DNA of 13,088 nucleotides from the NCBI GenBank assembly GCA_027859055.1, contig JAQIBO010000149.1:1-13088 (forward strand), given 5' to 3'. This document shows positions 1 through 7,587 of the stretch, one piece after another. Both the position numbers and the translations under genes were made by a program. The stretch comes from Spirochaeta sp. Its GTDB lineage: Bacteria > Spirochaetota > Spirochaetia > DSM-27196 > Alkalispirochaetaceae. The notes under the pieces were generated by a model, which searched no databases, was not told where the DNA came from, and saw only the letters and a program-made list of their open reading frames with translations. Position 1 is the first letter of the stretch. Each line of letters opens with the position of its first letter.

Positions 1-1621
1 GAGCGGCCCTTTCGGGAGCGCTTTTTCCGCGAGCCTCCCGCCGATCCGCTCTGGTCCTGCATACTTGCCAGCATCTCATCGGTCGGTTGGAAGTCCTCAC
101 CGTATTTTTTCCGGTAGTACGCCAACCGCTCTTCGAGGGAGTCGTTCGCTTTTGGTGCCTGCCCCGGGGCGACGTTTTCGCCGCGACGGTTATCGGGGCG
201 GCGGTTATCGGGACGCCGGCTGTCAGGACGCCGGGTATCAGGGCGACGCGGTCGCTCAGTTCCACGCGGTTCACGCTCGCCACGCTCCGCCGGGCGTTTT
301 CCCGCCGGGGTGCTGCCGCGTCCGCGATCACTGCGGCCGGATTCACTGCGCCGATGATCGCTATCCCGTCCGCCGTCGCGCCCGCCGCGCCGGTTGTCCC
401 GTCGCGCATCACCACGACCGGAACGTCCCCGATCGTTGTCCCGCGGCGCGCCGCGGTCGGTTCGAATCCGCATGCCCGCGCTCGCATCCTCGCCGATCAG
501 GTCCTCGGTCAGCTCCCCGACGGGGATCTTCTGGTTAATAAGCTTTTCAATCGCCTCAAGACCAAAGACGTAGCGCTCGCACGCAAATGCAACCGCCTCA
601 CCGGTTTCTCCGGCACGCGCGGTGCGGCCGATGCGGTGCACGTACGCCTCGGGATCCTCCGGCAGATCGTAGTTGATGACCATTTCCAGGTTGTCGATAT
701 GGAGTCCCCGGGCAGCGACATCGGTTGCAACCAGATACTCCGCTTCACCGGCTTTCAGTTTGCTGATAATCGCCTGCCGCTTCCGTTGGGGCAGGTCGCC
801 GATGATGAACTCCGAGGGGTAGCCGTTGATTTCCAGCCGTTTGGCAACCTCTTCGGCGGCACGTTTGGTGTTCGTGAAACGATCGCACTGCGCGGGTTTC
901 TGGCCTTGAGCATCCCCAGCATGACCGACATCTTTTCCTGGTTGGAGACGTGGTAGAGCGTCTGGCGCACCTTCTCCACGGTGATCTGCTCCGGTTCAAC
1001 CTCAATTTCAACCGGTTCGTTCATGTACTCCCAGGCGATATTGCGCACCCGCGTGCTGAGAGTGGCACTGAACAGCATGTTGAGCCGCTCTTCCCGCGGC
1101 CGCATGCGGCGCATCATCTTGCGGATATCCGGATAGAATCCCATATCGAAGAGGCGGTCCGCCTCGTCGATGACCATCAGTTTTGCACTTTTCAGCGGCA
1201 ACTTACCGCTCTGGCTCAGGTCCAGTATGCGGCCCGGGGTCCCGACCATGATGTTTACGTTGTTGGAAAGCGCATGTTCCTGCTGGCCGTAGCCGACGCC
1301 GCCGTGAAACACTTCCGCGGTAAGCGGCAGGTTCTCCGCAAGCATGTCCGCCTCTTCCTTGATCTGGACCGCAAGTTCGCGGGTCGGGGCGACGATCAGG
1401 GCGGTGGCATCTTTATAATCCGGATTATGGAGCAACAGTTGAAAGGCGGGGAGCAGAAAAGCGGCTGTTTTTCCCGTCCCGGTCTGGGACTGGACCATTA
1501 CGTCCTTACCGTCGATCAGATGTGGAATGGCGCGTGCCTGGACTTCGGTACAATCCTCGAAACCGGCTGCCGCCACGCCGGCGAGGATCTCATTGTCAAG
1601 TTTCAGTTCGTCAAATTTCAT
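1..1621 (-). CDS. DEAD-box ATP-dependent RNA helicase, frameshifted in this sequence and cut by the left edge
   Basis: ATP-dependent RNA unwinding enzyme of the RhlE/DeaD type, cytoplasmic, probably acting in ribosome assembly or mRNA turnover. Reading from 1621 down, the N-terminal RecA domain has the Q motif (Q28), motif I SQTGTGKT (45-52), APTRELA (78-84), TPGR (128-131), DEAD (152-155) and SAT (185-187). At about 878, after residue 248, the frame breaks. Shifting by one base restores motif IV (IVFTNTK), motif V (ATDVAARG) and motif VI (HRIGRTARAG), and this frame stays open to base 1. An Arg/Gly/Asp-rich tail follows, then an ERLAYYRKKYGEDF segment; the stop lies outside the window. The reference frame alone stops at 755 with a nonsense tail. 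It sits 41 bp behind fabV on the same strand, so co-transcription is likely. Family assignment is very sure; whether the frameshift is real or a sequencing error is open. Confidence 0.9.
185..259 (-). repeat. Degenerate 15-bp tandem repeat coding RRPDN units in the helicase tail
   Basis: Five consecutive 15-bp units start at 185, 200, 215, 230 and 245. The first four are similar (for example GACGGTTATCGGGGC and GGCGGTTATCGGGAC); the fifth is diverged. Read on the helicase strand in the restored frame they encode RRPDT, RRPDS, RRPDN, RRPDN. This is a basic, low-complexity repeat in the disordered C-terminal tail, the kind that contacts RNA in RhlE/CsdA-like helicases. Confidence 0.8.
877..879 (-). 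other. Frameshift site inside helicase motif IV
   Basis: The minus strand reads ATC GTT TCA CGA. One extra T would give ATC GTT TTC ACG AAC ACC AAA, which is the family's IVFTNTK motif. The plus strand shows a run of three A at 877-879 where four are expected. No other base change is needed to recover the rest of the helicase. Confidence 0.85.
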
Positions 1622-1623
1622 AC

Positions 1624-1639
1624 CCTGTAAACGTACAGG
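1624..1639 (-). promoter_or_regulatory. Perfect small inverted repeat just upstream of the helicase start codon
   Basis: CCTGTA-AACG-TACAGG is a 6-bp perfect stem with a 4-nt loop, ending two bases before the helicase ATG (1619-1621). It occupies the place where the ribosome binding site should be, and its 3' arm holds the only purine-rich stretch (ACAGG). A role in damping translation, or as an operator, is possible but not shown. Confidence 0.35.
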
Positions 1640-1662
1640 AAAGACGGCGCTTCGGCAATCTA

Positions 1663-2841
1663 TCAGATTTCGACGTCGGCCTCGTAATCCACCTCGTCAA
1701 AGCCAAAGCCGTGGATCTGCAGGAAGTCGCGCTGAAACCCCTCAAGATCCGCGTGTTCTGCAAGATTTTCCTCGTTCACGTTGTTCCACGCCTCGTGTAC
1801 GATTTTCTGAATATCCTCGCGCATCTCCCAGTCGTCCATGCGAATACGTTCCGCCTCATCCACCGGCACCGCCGCTCCGTCGGTAAACTGGGAGTAGATT
1901 CGCTCCCGAAGCATCCGGTCCATCTGTTCGATCGTTCCCTCGTGGACGTCGTGTTCTTTCATTACCCGATACAGAATCGCCAGGTAGAGCGGCACCGCCG
2001 GAATCACCGAACTTGCCCGGGTCACCAGCGCTTTGTTCACGCTGACCCACGCGCGGCCGCCACGCTCCTGCAGTCGCCGGTCGAGGGTGCGCGCGGTCTC
2101 CTCTAAGTGTTCCTTGGCACGACCGATCGTCCCGTCGCGGTACAGCGGAAAGGTTAGATCCGGTCCGATATAGGAGTACGCCAGAGTGACCGCGTTATCC
2201 GCAAGGACACCGGCGTCCTCAAACGCGTCGATCCAGAGATTCCAGTCTTCGCCTCCCATCACTTTCACGGTCTGTTCAATTTCATCGTCGGTGGCGGGGT
2301 CGATCGCCGCAGACTTGAGGGTTCCCGTCTTGCCGTCAAGGGTGATCGACTCGTAGCGCCGGCCGATCGGTTTTAAAGCGGAGCGGTACATCTCCCCGGT
2401 GTCGGGGTCCACTCTCACGCCGGAGGCGAGACTGTACACGACCAGATCAGCGGTGCCCATCAGCTCTTTCACCGCACTGATCACCTGGTCCTTGGTTTCA
2501 TGGGAAAACGCATCACCGATAAAACTGCGGTGGACCAGCCCGGCCTCCTCAGCTGCCTCGCGAAAGGCGAGGTCCTGGTACCATCCGGCAGTACCTGTTC
2601 GGCTTCCTTTGGCGGGTGACTCGTAGGAGACACCGATCGTTGCGGCCCCTGCACCAAACGCGGCGGCGATTCTTGAGGCCAGCCCGTACCCTCCGGAGGC
2701 GCCGATCACGACGACGTTCTTCGGTCCGTCAAACGTACCCCGGGACCGGACGTAGTCGATCTGTCGTTGAACGTTGACCGCGCACCCCACGGGATGGGCG
2801 TTCATGCATATGTTGTTGCGGATCATCGGTTTGATAACCAT
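1663..2841 (-). CDS. fabV: trans-2-enoyl-CoA/ACP reductase (NADH), TER/FabV family
   Basis: Reduces the trans-2 double bond of enoyl-ACP (last step of fatty-acid elongation) or crotonyl-CoA (butyrate formation) with NADH; cytoplasmic. The 392-aa protein is close to the usual length of about 397. It begins MVIKPMIRNNICMNAHPVGC, the hallmark N-terminus of the family. It has the Rossmann glycine motif GASGGYGLASR (47-57), the GWYQDLAF segment (86-93), VYSLAS (135-140), VKVMGGEDW (192-200) and the catalytic Tyr-X8-Lys (Y234, K243) in YSYIGP...LYRDGTIGRAK. It closely resembles T. denticola TER from memory. A longer frame opens at 2874, but the ATG at 2841 is chosen because AGGAGG lies 6 nt upstream and family homology starts there. 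The next gene is the helicase. Certainty is high; whether the true substrate is CoA- or ACP-bound cannot be read from sequence. Confidence 0.95.
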   Translation of the reverse strand: MVIKPMIRNNICMNAHPVGCAVNVQRQIDYVRSRGTFDGPKNVVVIGASGGYGLASRIAAAFGAGAATIGVSYESPAKGSRTGTAGWYQDLAFREAAEEAGLVHRSFIGDAFSHETKDQVISAVKELMGTADLVVYSLASGVRVDPDTGEMYRSALKPIGRRYESITLDGKTGTLKSAAIDPATDDEIEQTVKVMGGEDWNLWIDAFEDAGVLADNAVTLAYSYIGPDLTFPLYRDGTIGRAKEHLEETARTLDRRLQERGGRAWVSVNKALVTRASSVIPAVPLYLAILYRVMKEHDVHEGTIEQMDRMLRERIYSQFTDGAAVPVDEAERIRMDDWEMREDIQKIVHEAWNNVNEENLAEHADLEGFQRDFLQIHGFGFDEVDYEADVEI

Positions 2842-2847
2842 TACGGG

Positions 2848-2853
2848 CCTCCT
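2848..2853 (-). promoter_or_regulatory. Consensus Shine-Dalgarno of fabV
   Basis: AGGAGG on the minus strand, 6 nt before the ATG at 2841. It fixes the fabV start at 2841 rather than 2874. It is the strongest ribosome binding site in the window. The surrounding 88-bp gap (2842-2929) between fabV and the divergent membrane-protein gene must carry promoters for both, but I see no convincing -10/-35 pair there. Confidence 0.8.
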
Positions 2854-2929
2854 GAGTGGGTGAAAATACCACATGAGGCGCGGTTCTTGCTACTGTTCCA
2901 AAATCGTGTCTCTGTACTAAGGTATACCG

Positions 2930-3397
2930 GTGACGCAAACGGAACGCATTCGCTTCGCCATCAGCACCGCGTTACTCACCTGGGCGGTACCGTCGATCGT
3001 GGTTGGTGCGCTGGGCTTACTCGCCACCGCCTCGTTCGTTCCCTCCCCGGTGCTCCGGGGAATTGCGCTCCACGCGCTTCTGTGGGGGGCGATCGACGCC
3101 GGTCTTGCCGGCGCGGGCCGCATCCGCTCCCGTCGCGACGCCGCGGCGTATCCTGACGAGTACCGGGACGTCGCCGCAGGCCGCAAACTCCGTCGAACTT
3201 TGCTGATCAACGGCTTTCTCGACATCGGCTATATCGCTATCGGAGTAGCCCTCATCGTCCTATTCCCGGAGGACCGATTTATCATCGGGAACGGGATCGG
3301 CGTCCTGATCCAGGCGGTTTTCCTCCTTCTTTTCGACTTCATCAACGCGCAACGTCTCCCAAAAGCGGTGCCTCCGTGGTACGATCCCGCCCCATGA
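2930..3397 (+). CDS. Small four-helix integral membrane protein of unknown function
   Basis: A 155-aa protein with four hydrophobic segments at about residues 12-36, 43-63, 91-112 and 118-138. A basic loop (RIRSRRD, 64-70) follows helix 2 and a GRKLRR stretch (84-89) precedes helix 3. The pattern of a WGAIDAG motif in helix 2 and a LLFDFINAQR end to helix 4 recalls DUF6992-like proteins, but I hold that assignment only loosely. The start is GTG with AAGG 7 nt upstream (2919-2922). It is the first gene of the plus-strand cluster and its TGA overlaps the hisD ATG by four bases (ATGA), which suggests translational coupling. No catalytic motif is visible. Confidence 0.8.
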   Translation: MTQTERIRFAISTALLTWAVPSIVVGALGLLATASFVPSPVLRGIALHALLWGAIDAGLAGAGRIRSRRDAAAYPDEYRDVAAGRKLRRTLLINGFLDIGYIAIGVALIVLFPEDRFIIGNGIGVLIQAVFLLLFDFINAQRLPKAVPPWYDPAP

Positions 3398-4695
3398 GCA
3401 TTCAGAGATTTGAGTGGAGCGCCCTTGACAATGAACAGCGATCACGGATCCTCCGGCGATCACAAAGCGATATCGATTCATTACGACCGACGGTTACCGA
3501 AATCGTGGAAACGGTCCGCCGCGACGGTGACGCCGCGCTGCTTCGATACGCCGGTGAGCTTGACGGAGCGGAGCTTGCCCCCGACGGAATTGCGGTGCGT
3601 CCCGCGGAGTTCAGCGATGCCGCGGGACTTCTGAGCGCCGAAGTTCGCGCCGCGCTGGAATACGCGGTGGAGAACGTCCGTCGCTTTCACCGCTCTCAGG
3701 TTGATGAAGGAATGACCAGCGTGCAGGTGCGCGACGGAATCATCGCCACCGAGCGGAGCACGCCGATAGACAGTGTGGGGTTGTACGTACCCAGCGGCCG
3801 CGGGAGTTTCCCGTCGATGCTCTACATGCTGGCGGTCCCGGCGGTCCTGGCCGGCGTCGGGACGATCGCGGTCACCACGCCGCCGCGGCCTGACGGCACG
3901 GTGGACCCCGCGGTTCTGTACGCCGCCCACCTGTGCGGTGTGGACCGGGTGTACCGTGTCGGTGGTGCCGTAGCGGTTGCGGCACTGACGTGGGGCACTG
4001 AGACGGTTCCCGCGGTTCGCAAAATCGTCGGTCCCGGCAGCGCCTACGTGGCCGCCGCCAAGCGCGTGGTTGCCGATCTGGTGGATGTCGGACTGCCCGC
4101 CGGGCCGTCGGAGTCGATCGTCCTTGCCGATCACAGCGCGGACCCCCACCTGGTTGCGCTGGACCTGATGATCGAGGCGGAGCACGGCAGCGACTCGTCG
4201 GCCCTGCTGGTCACCGACGACACGGCCCTCGCCGATGCGGTGGCGGAACAGATCGCGGAGATTCTCCCCTCCGTTCCGGAGCCGCGTCGAACGTTTCTGA
4301 CCGACGTGTTCAGCGGCTACGGCGGAATTATCGTGACCGCGTCGCTGGAGGAGAGTACTGCGGTGGTCAACACCTTTGCCCCGGAGCATCTCATGTTACA
4401 CACCGCGGACCCCCGCGCACTGGCGGCGCGTATCACCAACGCCGCGGAGATCCTCATCGGACCGCACACGGCGTTCAGCCTGGCCAATTACGCCACCGGG
4501 CCCAACGCGGTGCTCCCCACCGGCGGGTGGGCGCACACGTGGAGTCCCGTGTCGGTCCGCGATTTCCGCAAGACCGCCTCGATTATCGAAGTCACCCCCG
4601 AAGGCTACCGGGAGATGCGCGACCACGTCATCGCCCTGGCGGACCACGAGGGGTTTTACAGCCACGCGGCGGCGCTGCGAAACCGGACGGACTGA
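3394..4695 (+). CDS. hisD: Histidinol dehydrogenase family protein (HisD-like), zinc ligands altered
   Basis: Family role: two-step NAD-dependent oxidation of L-histidinol to histidine, cytoplasmic. The 433-aa length is normal. Family marks include STPIDSVGLYVPSGRGSFPS (122-141), KIVGPGSAYV (210-219), LPAGPSES (234-241) and the catalytic pair in FAPEHL (E331, H332). Compared with my recollection of E. coli HisD, zinc ligands H262 and H419 are kept (H264, H424) and E414 is kept (E419). However Q259 is Glu (E261), D360 is Asn (N365) and H367 is Ala (A372). No other his gene is in view. It could be a true HisD variant or a HisD-like dehydrogenase for another alcohol. The ATG at 3394 overlaps the upstream stop; an in-frame GTG at 3376 would add six residues but has no better ribosome site. 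Family is certain; substrate is not. Confidence 0.9.
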   Translation: MSIQRFEWSALDNEQRSRILRRSQSDIDSLRPTVTEIVETVRRDGDAALLRYAGELDGAELAPDGIAVRPAEFSDAAGLLSAEVRAALEYAVENVRRFHRSQVDEGMTSVQVRDGIIATERSTPIDSVGLYVPSGRGSFPSMLYMLAVPAVLAGVGTIAVTTPPRPDGTVDPAVLYAAHLCGVDRVYRVGGAVAVAALTWGTETVPAVRKIVGPGSAYVAAAKRVVADLVDVGLPAGPSESIVLADHSADPHLVALDLMIEAEHGSDSSALLVTDDTALADAVAEQIAEILPSVPEPRRTFLTDVFSGYGGIIVTASLEESTAVVNTFAPEHLMLHTADPRALAARITNAAEILIGPHTAFSLANYATGPNAVLPTGGWAHTWSPVSVRDFRKTASIIEVTPEGYREMRDHVIALADHEGFYSHAAALRNRTD

Positions 4696-4699
4696 ATCG

Positions 4700-6136
4700 A
4701 TGGATGCTTCTGGCGAGATTCCCGCCGACTGGACCGCTGACACGGTGTTCCGGCACTTTGAGTCGCGGACAAATCTGGAACGGACGCAACCGCAGCTGCG
4801 CCTCTACCGACTGGACCGGATGGTGACGCTTCTTCGGCGCCTGGGCTCACCGGAAACGGCGCTGCCGACGGTCCACGTTGCCGGCTCCAAAGGAAAAGGC
4901 TCCACCTCCGCCTACATCTCCTCGCTCCTCGCCGCGGCGGGGCATACCGTGGGGCTGTACACCTCACCCCACGTGCGCGGCTACCGGGAACGGTTTGCGG
5001 TGGTCCCTCCGGGCTACGCCGTTGGTGAGACGGTCGGCACCGAGGCTCCTGCGGCGACGCGGGAGATCACCGAGGGTGGCACGGTATACGAACAGACCCT
5101 TACCCGGGAAGGATACGCACTCTGGCAGGTGGTTGAGACGATGGTCGTTGAAGGGACGCCGGAGGACGAACTTCCGACGACGTTTGAACTGCTGACGGCG
5201 CTGGCGTTTCGCTTTTTTCCCGCCGTGGGCTGTGACCGCGTGGTCCTGGAGACGGGGATCGGCGGACGGCTGGACGCGACCAACGTGTGTCTCCCCGACG
5301 TCAGTGTGATTACCCGGATAGAGCTGGAGCATACCGAATACCTCGGCGACACGATCGCCAAAATCGCCGCCGAAAAGGCGGGCATCATCAAGACCGATAC
5401 CCCGGTAGTGTGCGCGCGGCAGCGTCCGGAGGCGCTGGCGGTCTTCACGGAAACGGCACGGCAGCGACGCGCACCGCTGACAATTGTGGACATCTCCGAG
5501 AACACTCACGGGAGTGACGAAACTGTTGAGCCGGACGCGATCACCCTGCCCGCCGCGGAAGCGCGGCGCCTCGGGGTTCCCGCGATTCGCCCGGCGATGG
5601 TGGGGCAGGTGCAGCGGGAAAATATCTGCCAGGCGCTGAGCGTGTACCGCCTGCTCACTGACGCGGGCCGCGCCGGGACCGCGGCGCCGGACCAGGTGAT
5701 CCGCGCGCTGGAACGGTGTCGCCTCCCCGGGCGCGGCGAGATCATCGGTGATCTCTTCCTCGACGGGGCGCACACGCCGGAAAGCGTCACCGCTGTCGTG
5801 GCTTCGTATATACGCCGCCACGGGCGCAAGACGCGCATCCCGGTGATCCTCGGCGTCGTTGCCGGCAAGGACGTAGAGGGGATCGCCCGTGCGTTGGCGC
5901 CGATCGCGCAGCAGATCATCGTATCCACGCCGGGACGGTTCAAGCCGGGAGACCCGGGTAACGTCGCCGACCGCATCCGCGCGGAACACGGGGTGGTGGA
6001 ACTGATTCCCGACAGTGCCGCCGCCCTCGCCCGGGCACGGGAGGTACGGGGCAGCGAGTCGGAGATACCGATCCTGGTGACCGGCTCCTTTTACATGGTA
6101 GCCGAGCTTCGGCGGCTGGTTACCGCCGACAGGTAG
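4700..6136 (+). CDS. folC: Folylpolyglutamate synthase / dihydrofolate synthase
   Basis: Mur-ligase-superfamily enzyme that adds glutamate to dihydropteroate and/or folates using ATP; cytoplasmic, folate pathway. The 478-aa protein carries the P-loop AGSKGKGST (61-69), LYTSPHV (86-92), ERF (97-99), the ETGIGGRLDATN block (184-195), a metal-site region with H211, AAEKAGIIK (223-231), RLPGR (341-345) and LDGAHTPES (354-362). The usual DGAHN is DGAHT here. Residues 100-155, between ERF and the TTFELLTALAF helix, are longer than I expect for the family and include a Gly/Thr-rich stretch. The start ATG at 4700 lies four bases after the hisD stop. The open frame extends upstream to 4376, but that part lies out of frame inside hisD and is not homologous. 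Mono- versus bifunctional activity cannot be told from sequence alone. Confidence 0.95.
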   Translation: MDASGEIPADWTADTVFRHFESRTNLERTQPQLRLYRLDRMVTLLRRLGSPETALPTVHVAGSKGKGSTSAYISSLLAAAGHTVGLYTSPHVRGYRERFAVVPPGYAVGETVGTEAPAATREITEGGTVYEQTLTREGYALWQVVETMVVEGTPEDELPTTFELLTALAFRFFPAVGCDRVVLETGIGGRLDATNVCLPDVSVITRIELEHTEYLGDTIAKIAAEKAGIIKTDTPVVCARQRPEALAVFTETARQRRAPLTIVDISENTHGSDETVEPDAITLPAAEARRLGVPAIRPAMVGQVQRENICQALSVYRLLTDAGRAGTAAPDQVIRALERCRLPGRGEIIGDLFLDGAHTPESVTAVVASYIRRHGRKTRIPVILGVVAGKDVEGIARALAPIAQQIIVSTPGRFKPGDPGNVADRIRAEHGVVELIPDSAAALARAREVRGSESEIPILVTGSFYMVAELRRLVTADR

Positions 6137-6145
6137 GAGCGAAAG

Positions 6146-7549
6146 ATGTCCCTGAACAGCCCCGAGATTGACGCGATTCTCACCGAACTCCCCCTCACCG
6201 GCAGCCACATCCAGAAGATCATTCAACCGGATTTCAAGAACCTTTATCTGCAGATTTACTCGAACCCGGAGGCGTGGTGGCTCCGGATCTGTCTGGAGCA
6301 CCCCCGCGTCCGCCTCCATCGCACCGACTATCCCGTCCGGGCAAAACGCAGTCACCAGCGGTTTGAAGATTTTCTCCACGCCCGAATCAACGGCGGCCGC
6401 ATAGACAACGTGGAACATGTCTACCAAGACCGGATCGTTCGCCTTGACGTGCGGCGGGACGACCGCGCGTCGCACCTGTACATCCGCCTGTGGGGCACCC
6501 GGGCAAACGTCATCGCAACCGATCCGGACGGCACAATTCTGGATGTCTGTTTCCGCAAACCGCGGGAGGGGCTTGAGACCGGTGGCTCCTTTCACCCCCA
6601 CCCGCCGGAGCGGGACAACAGCGGGCGCACCGTACGGCCCCGGACGATCGAGGGGTCGTTCAACCACGAGATCGATGAAACGTACCGCCAACAGGAACGG
6701 GAACGCGATCAGACGCAGTTGGTTACCCGGGTGCGCACCGCTCTGGAACGGACCAGGCGGCGCCTGTCCGCCCGGCTGGCAGAGATAGAGAACGGGCAGC
6801 GGAACGCCGACGAGGGGGAACGCAACCGCCATTACGGCGACCTTATCCTCGCATCAATCGCACGGATTCACCCCGGGGATGAGTGGGTGGAAACGGAGGA
6901 CTATCTCGACGGGAACCGGCCGGTCCGCATTCAGCTGGACCCGCGCCTGGATGGGGCGGCAAACGCGCAGACGTACTACGACCGTGCCCGCCGCTCCGAC
7001 GAGTCCTCCGCGTTTCTCGACAGCAGCGCCGAGGCGCTTACCGCGCGCCTTGCCGAGATCGATCGCCGCATGGGTCAGCTGGAGTCGTTGGACCTTCCGG
7101 ACCTGCGCGCGCTTGCCGAGGAGACTATACAGGATCGTCGTGGCGGCGCCGATACGCGGGATACGCCGGGTATCGAGTTTGAGTCCGGCGGGTTCCGGAT
7201 CGTCGTCGGGCGCAACGCCCGGGAAAACGACCGCCTCCTCCGCGGCCGGGTCCGCGGAAACGACTGGTGGCTGCACACCCGCGATTACGCCGGAGGGTAC
7301 GTCTTTATCCGGGCGCGCGCGGGTAAGAGCGTCCCGCTGGAGGTGCTCCTGGACGCGGGAAACCTGGCGCTCTTTTACAGTAAGGGGCGTGCCAACGGAA
7401 AGGGAGACCTGTACTATACCCAGGTTAAATATCTGCGTCGGGCAAAGGACGGGCCGGTTGGGCTGGTGCTTCCCACGCAGGAGAAAAATCTTTCCGTCGA
7501 GCTGGACCCGGAACGGCTGCGACGACTGGGAATCGGCAGTTCGATTTGA
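6146..7549 (+). CDS. rqcH: NFACT family protein (RqcH/Tae2/Rqc2-like ribosome quality control factor)
   Basis: NFACT proteins bind stalled 50S-peptidyl-tRNA complexes; bacterial RqcH recruits Ala-tRNA to add C-terminal alanine tails that mark incomplete chains for degradation. The 467-aa protein has an NFACT-N domain (about 10-170) containing a DR pair (D95-R96 in YQDRIVRL) that aligns with the D97/R98 pair needed for tailing in B. subtilis RqcH. A charged, probably coiled middle region with Arg/Glu heptads follows (about 180-325). The NFACT-R/DUF814 domain (about 345-445) has GRNARENDRLL, DWWLHTRDYAGGYVFI (373-388), LALFYSKGR and YYTQVKYLRR. It is about 100 residues shorter than B. subtilis RqcH, mainly in the middle, so the helix-hairpin-helix part may be reduced. 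AGGAG lies 6 nt before the ATG and overlaps the folC stop. It could instead be annotated as a fibronectin-binding protein, an older name for the family. Confidence 0.9.
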   Translation: MSLNSPEIDAILTELPLTGSHIQKIIQPDFKNLYLQIYSNPEAWWLRICLEHPRVRLHRTDYPVRAKRSHQRFEDFLHARINGGRIDNVEHVYQDRIVRLDVRRDDRASHLYIRLWGTRANVIATDPDGTILDVCFRKPREGLETGGSFHPHPPERDNSGRTVRPRTIEGSFNHEIDETYRQQERERDQTQLVTRVRTALERTRRRLSARLAEIENGQRNADEGERNRHYGDLILASIARIHPGDEWVETEDYLDGNRPVRIQLDPRLDGAANAQTYYDRARRSDESSAFLDSSAEALTARLAEIDRRMGQLESLDLPDLRALAEETIQDRRGGADTRDTPGIEFESGGFRIVVGRNARENDRLLRGRVRGNDWWLHTRDYAGGYVFIRARAGKSVPLEVLLDAGNLALFYSKGRANGKGDLYYTQVKYLRRAKDGPVGLVLPTQEKNLSVELDPERLRRLGIGSSI

Positions 7550-7582
7550 AATGACGGAACGAAGTGTCCATACTTGTACGGT

Positions 7583-7587
7583 AGGTG
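7583..7587 (+). promoter_or_regulatory. Likely Shine-Dalgarno supporting a TTG start at 7594
   Basis: AGGTG followed by six bases (CAACAC) and TTG at 7594. If used, the Memo-like protein starts three codons later than the GTG at 7585, and that GTG would itself be part of the ribosome binding site. Confidence 0.45.

Noticed and set aside
185..259. CRISPR-like short repeats
   Set aside because: The units are directly adjacent 15-bp tandem repeats without spacers and lie in a coding tail.
870..890. Programmed -1 frameshift in the helicase
   Set aside because: The sequence G-TTT-CA is not a canonical slippery heptamer, no strong downstream structure was noticed, and the family does not use recoding.
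87..956. 289-codon plus-strand frame opposite the helicase
   Set aside because: It is antisense to the restored helicase frame, which carries motifs IV to VI; the plus-strand product resembles no family.
2921..2928. Palindrome GGTATACC before the membrane-protein start
   Set aside because: It is only 8 bp, such sites are expected by chance, and it overlaps the ribosome binding region; there is not enough to call an operator.
3481..4389. 302-codon minus-strand frame opposite hisD
   Set aside because: It is an antisense shadow with His/Arg/Gly-rich low-complexity sequence; the plus strand encodes clear HisD motifs.
4964..6832. 622-codon open frame on the minus strand opposite folC and the NFACT gene
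   Set aside because: It has no recognisable domain, an Arg/Pro/Gly-rich composition, and lies fully antisense to two well-supported genes. High GC at third positions removes stop codons on the opposite strand.
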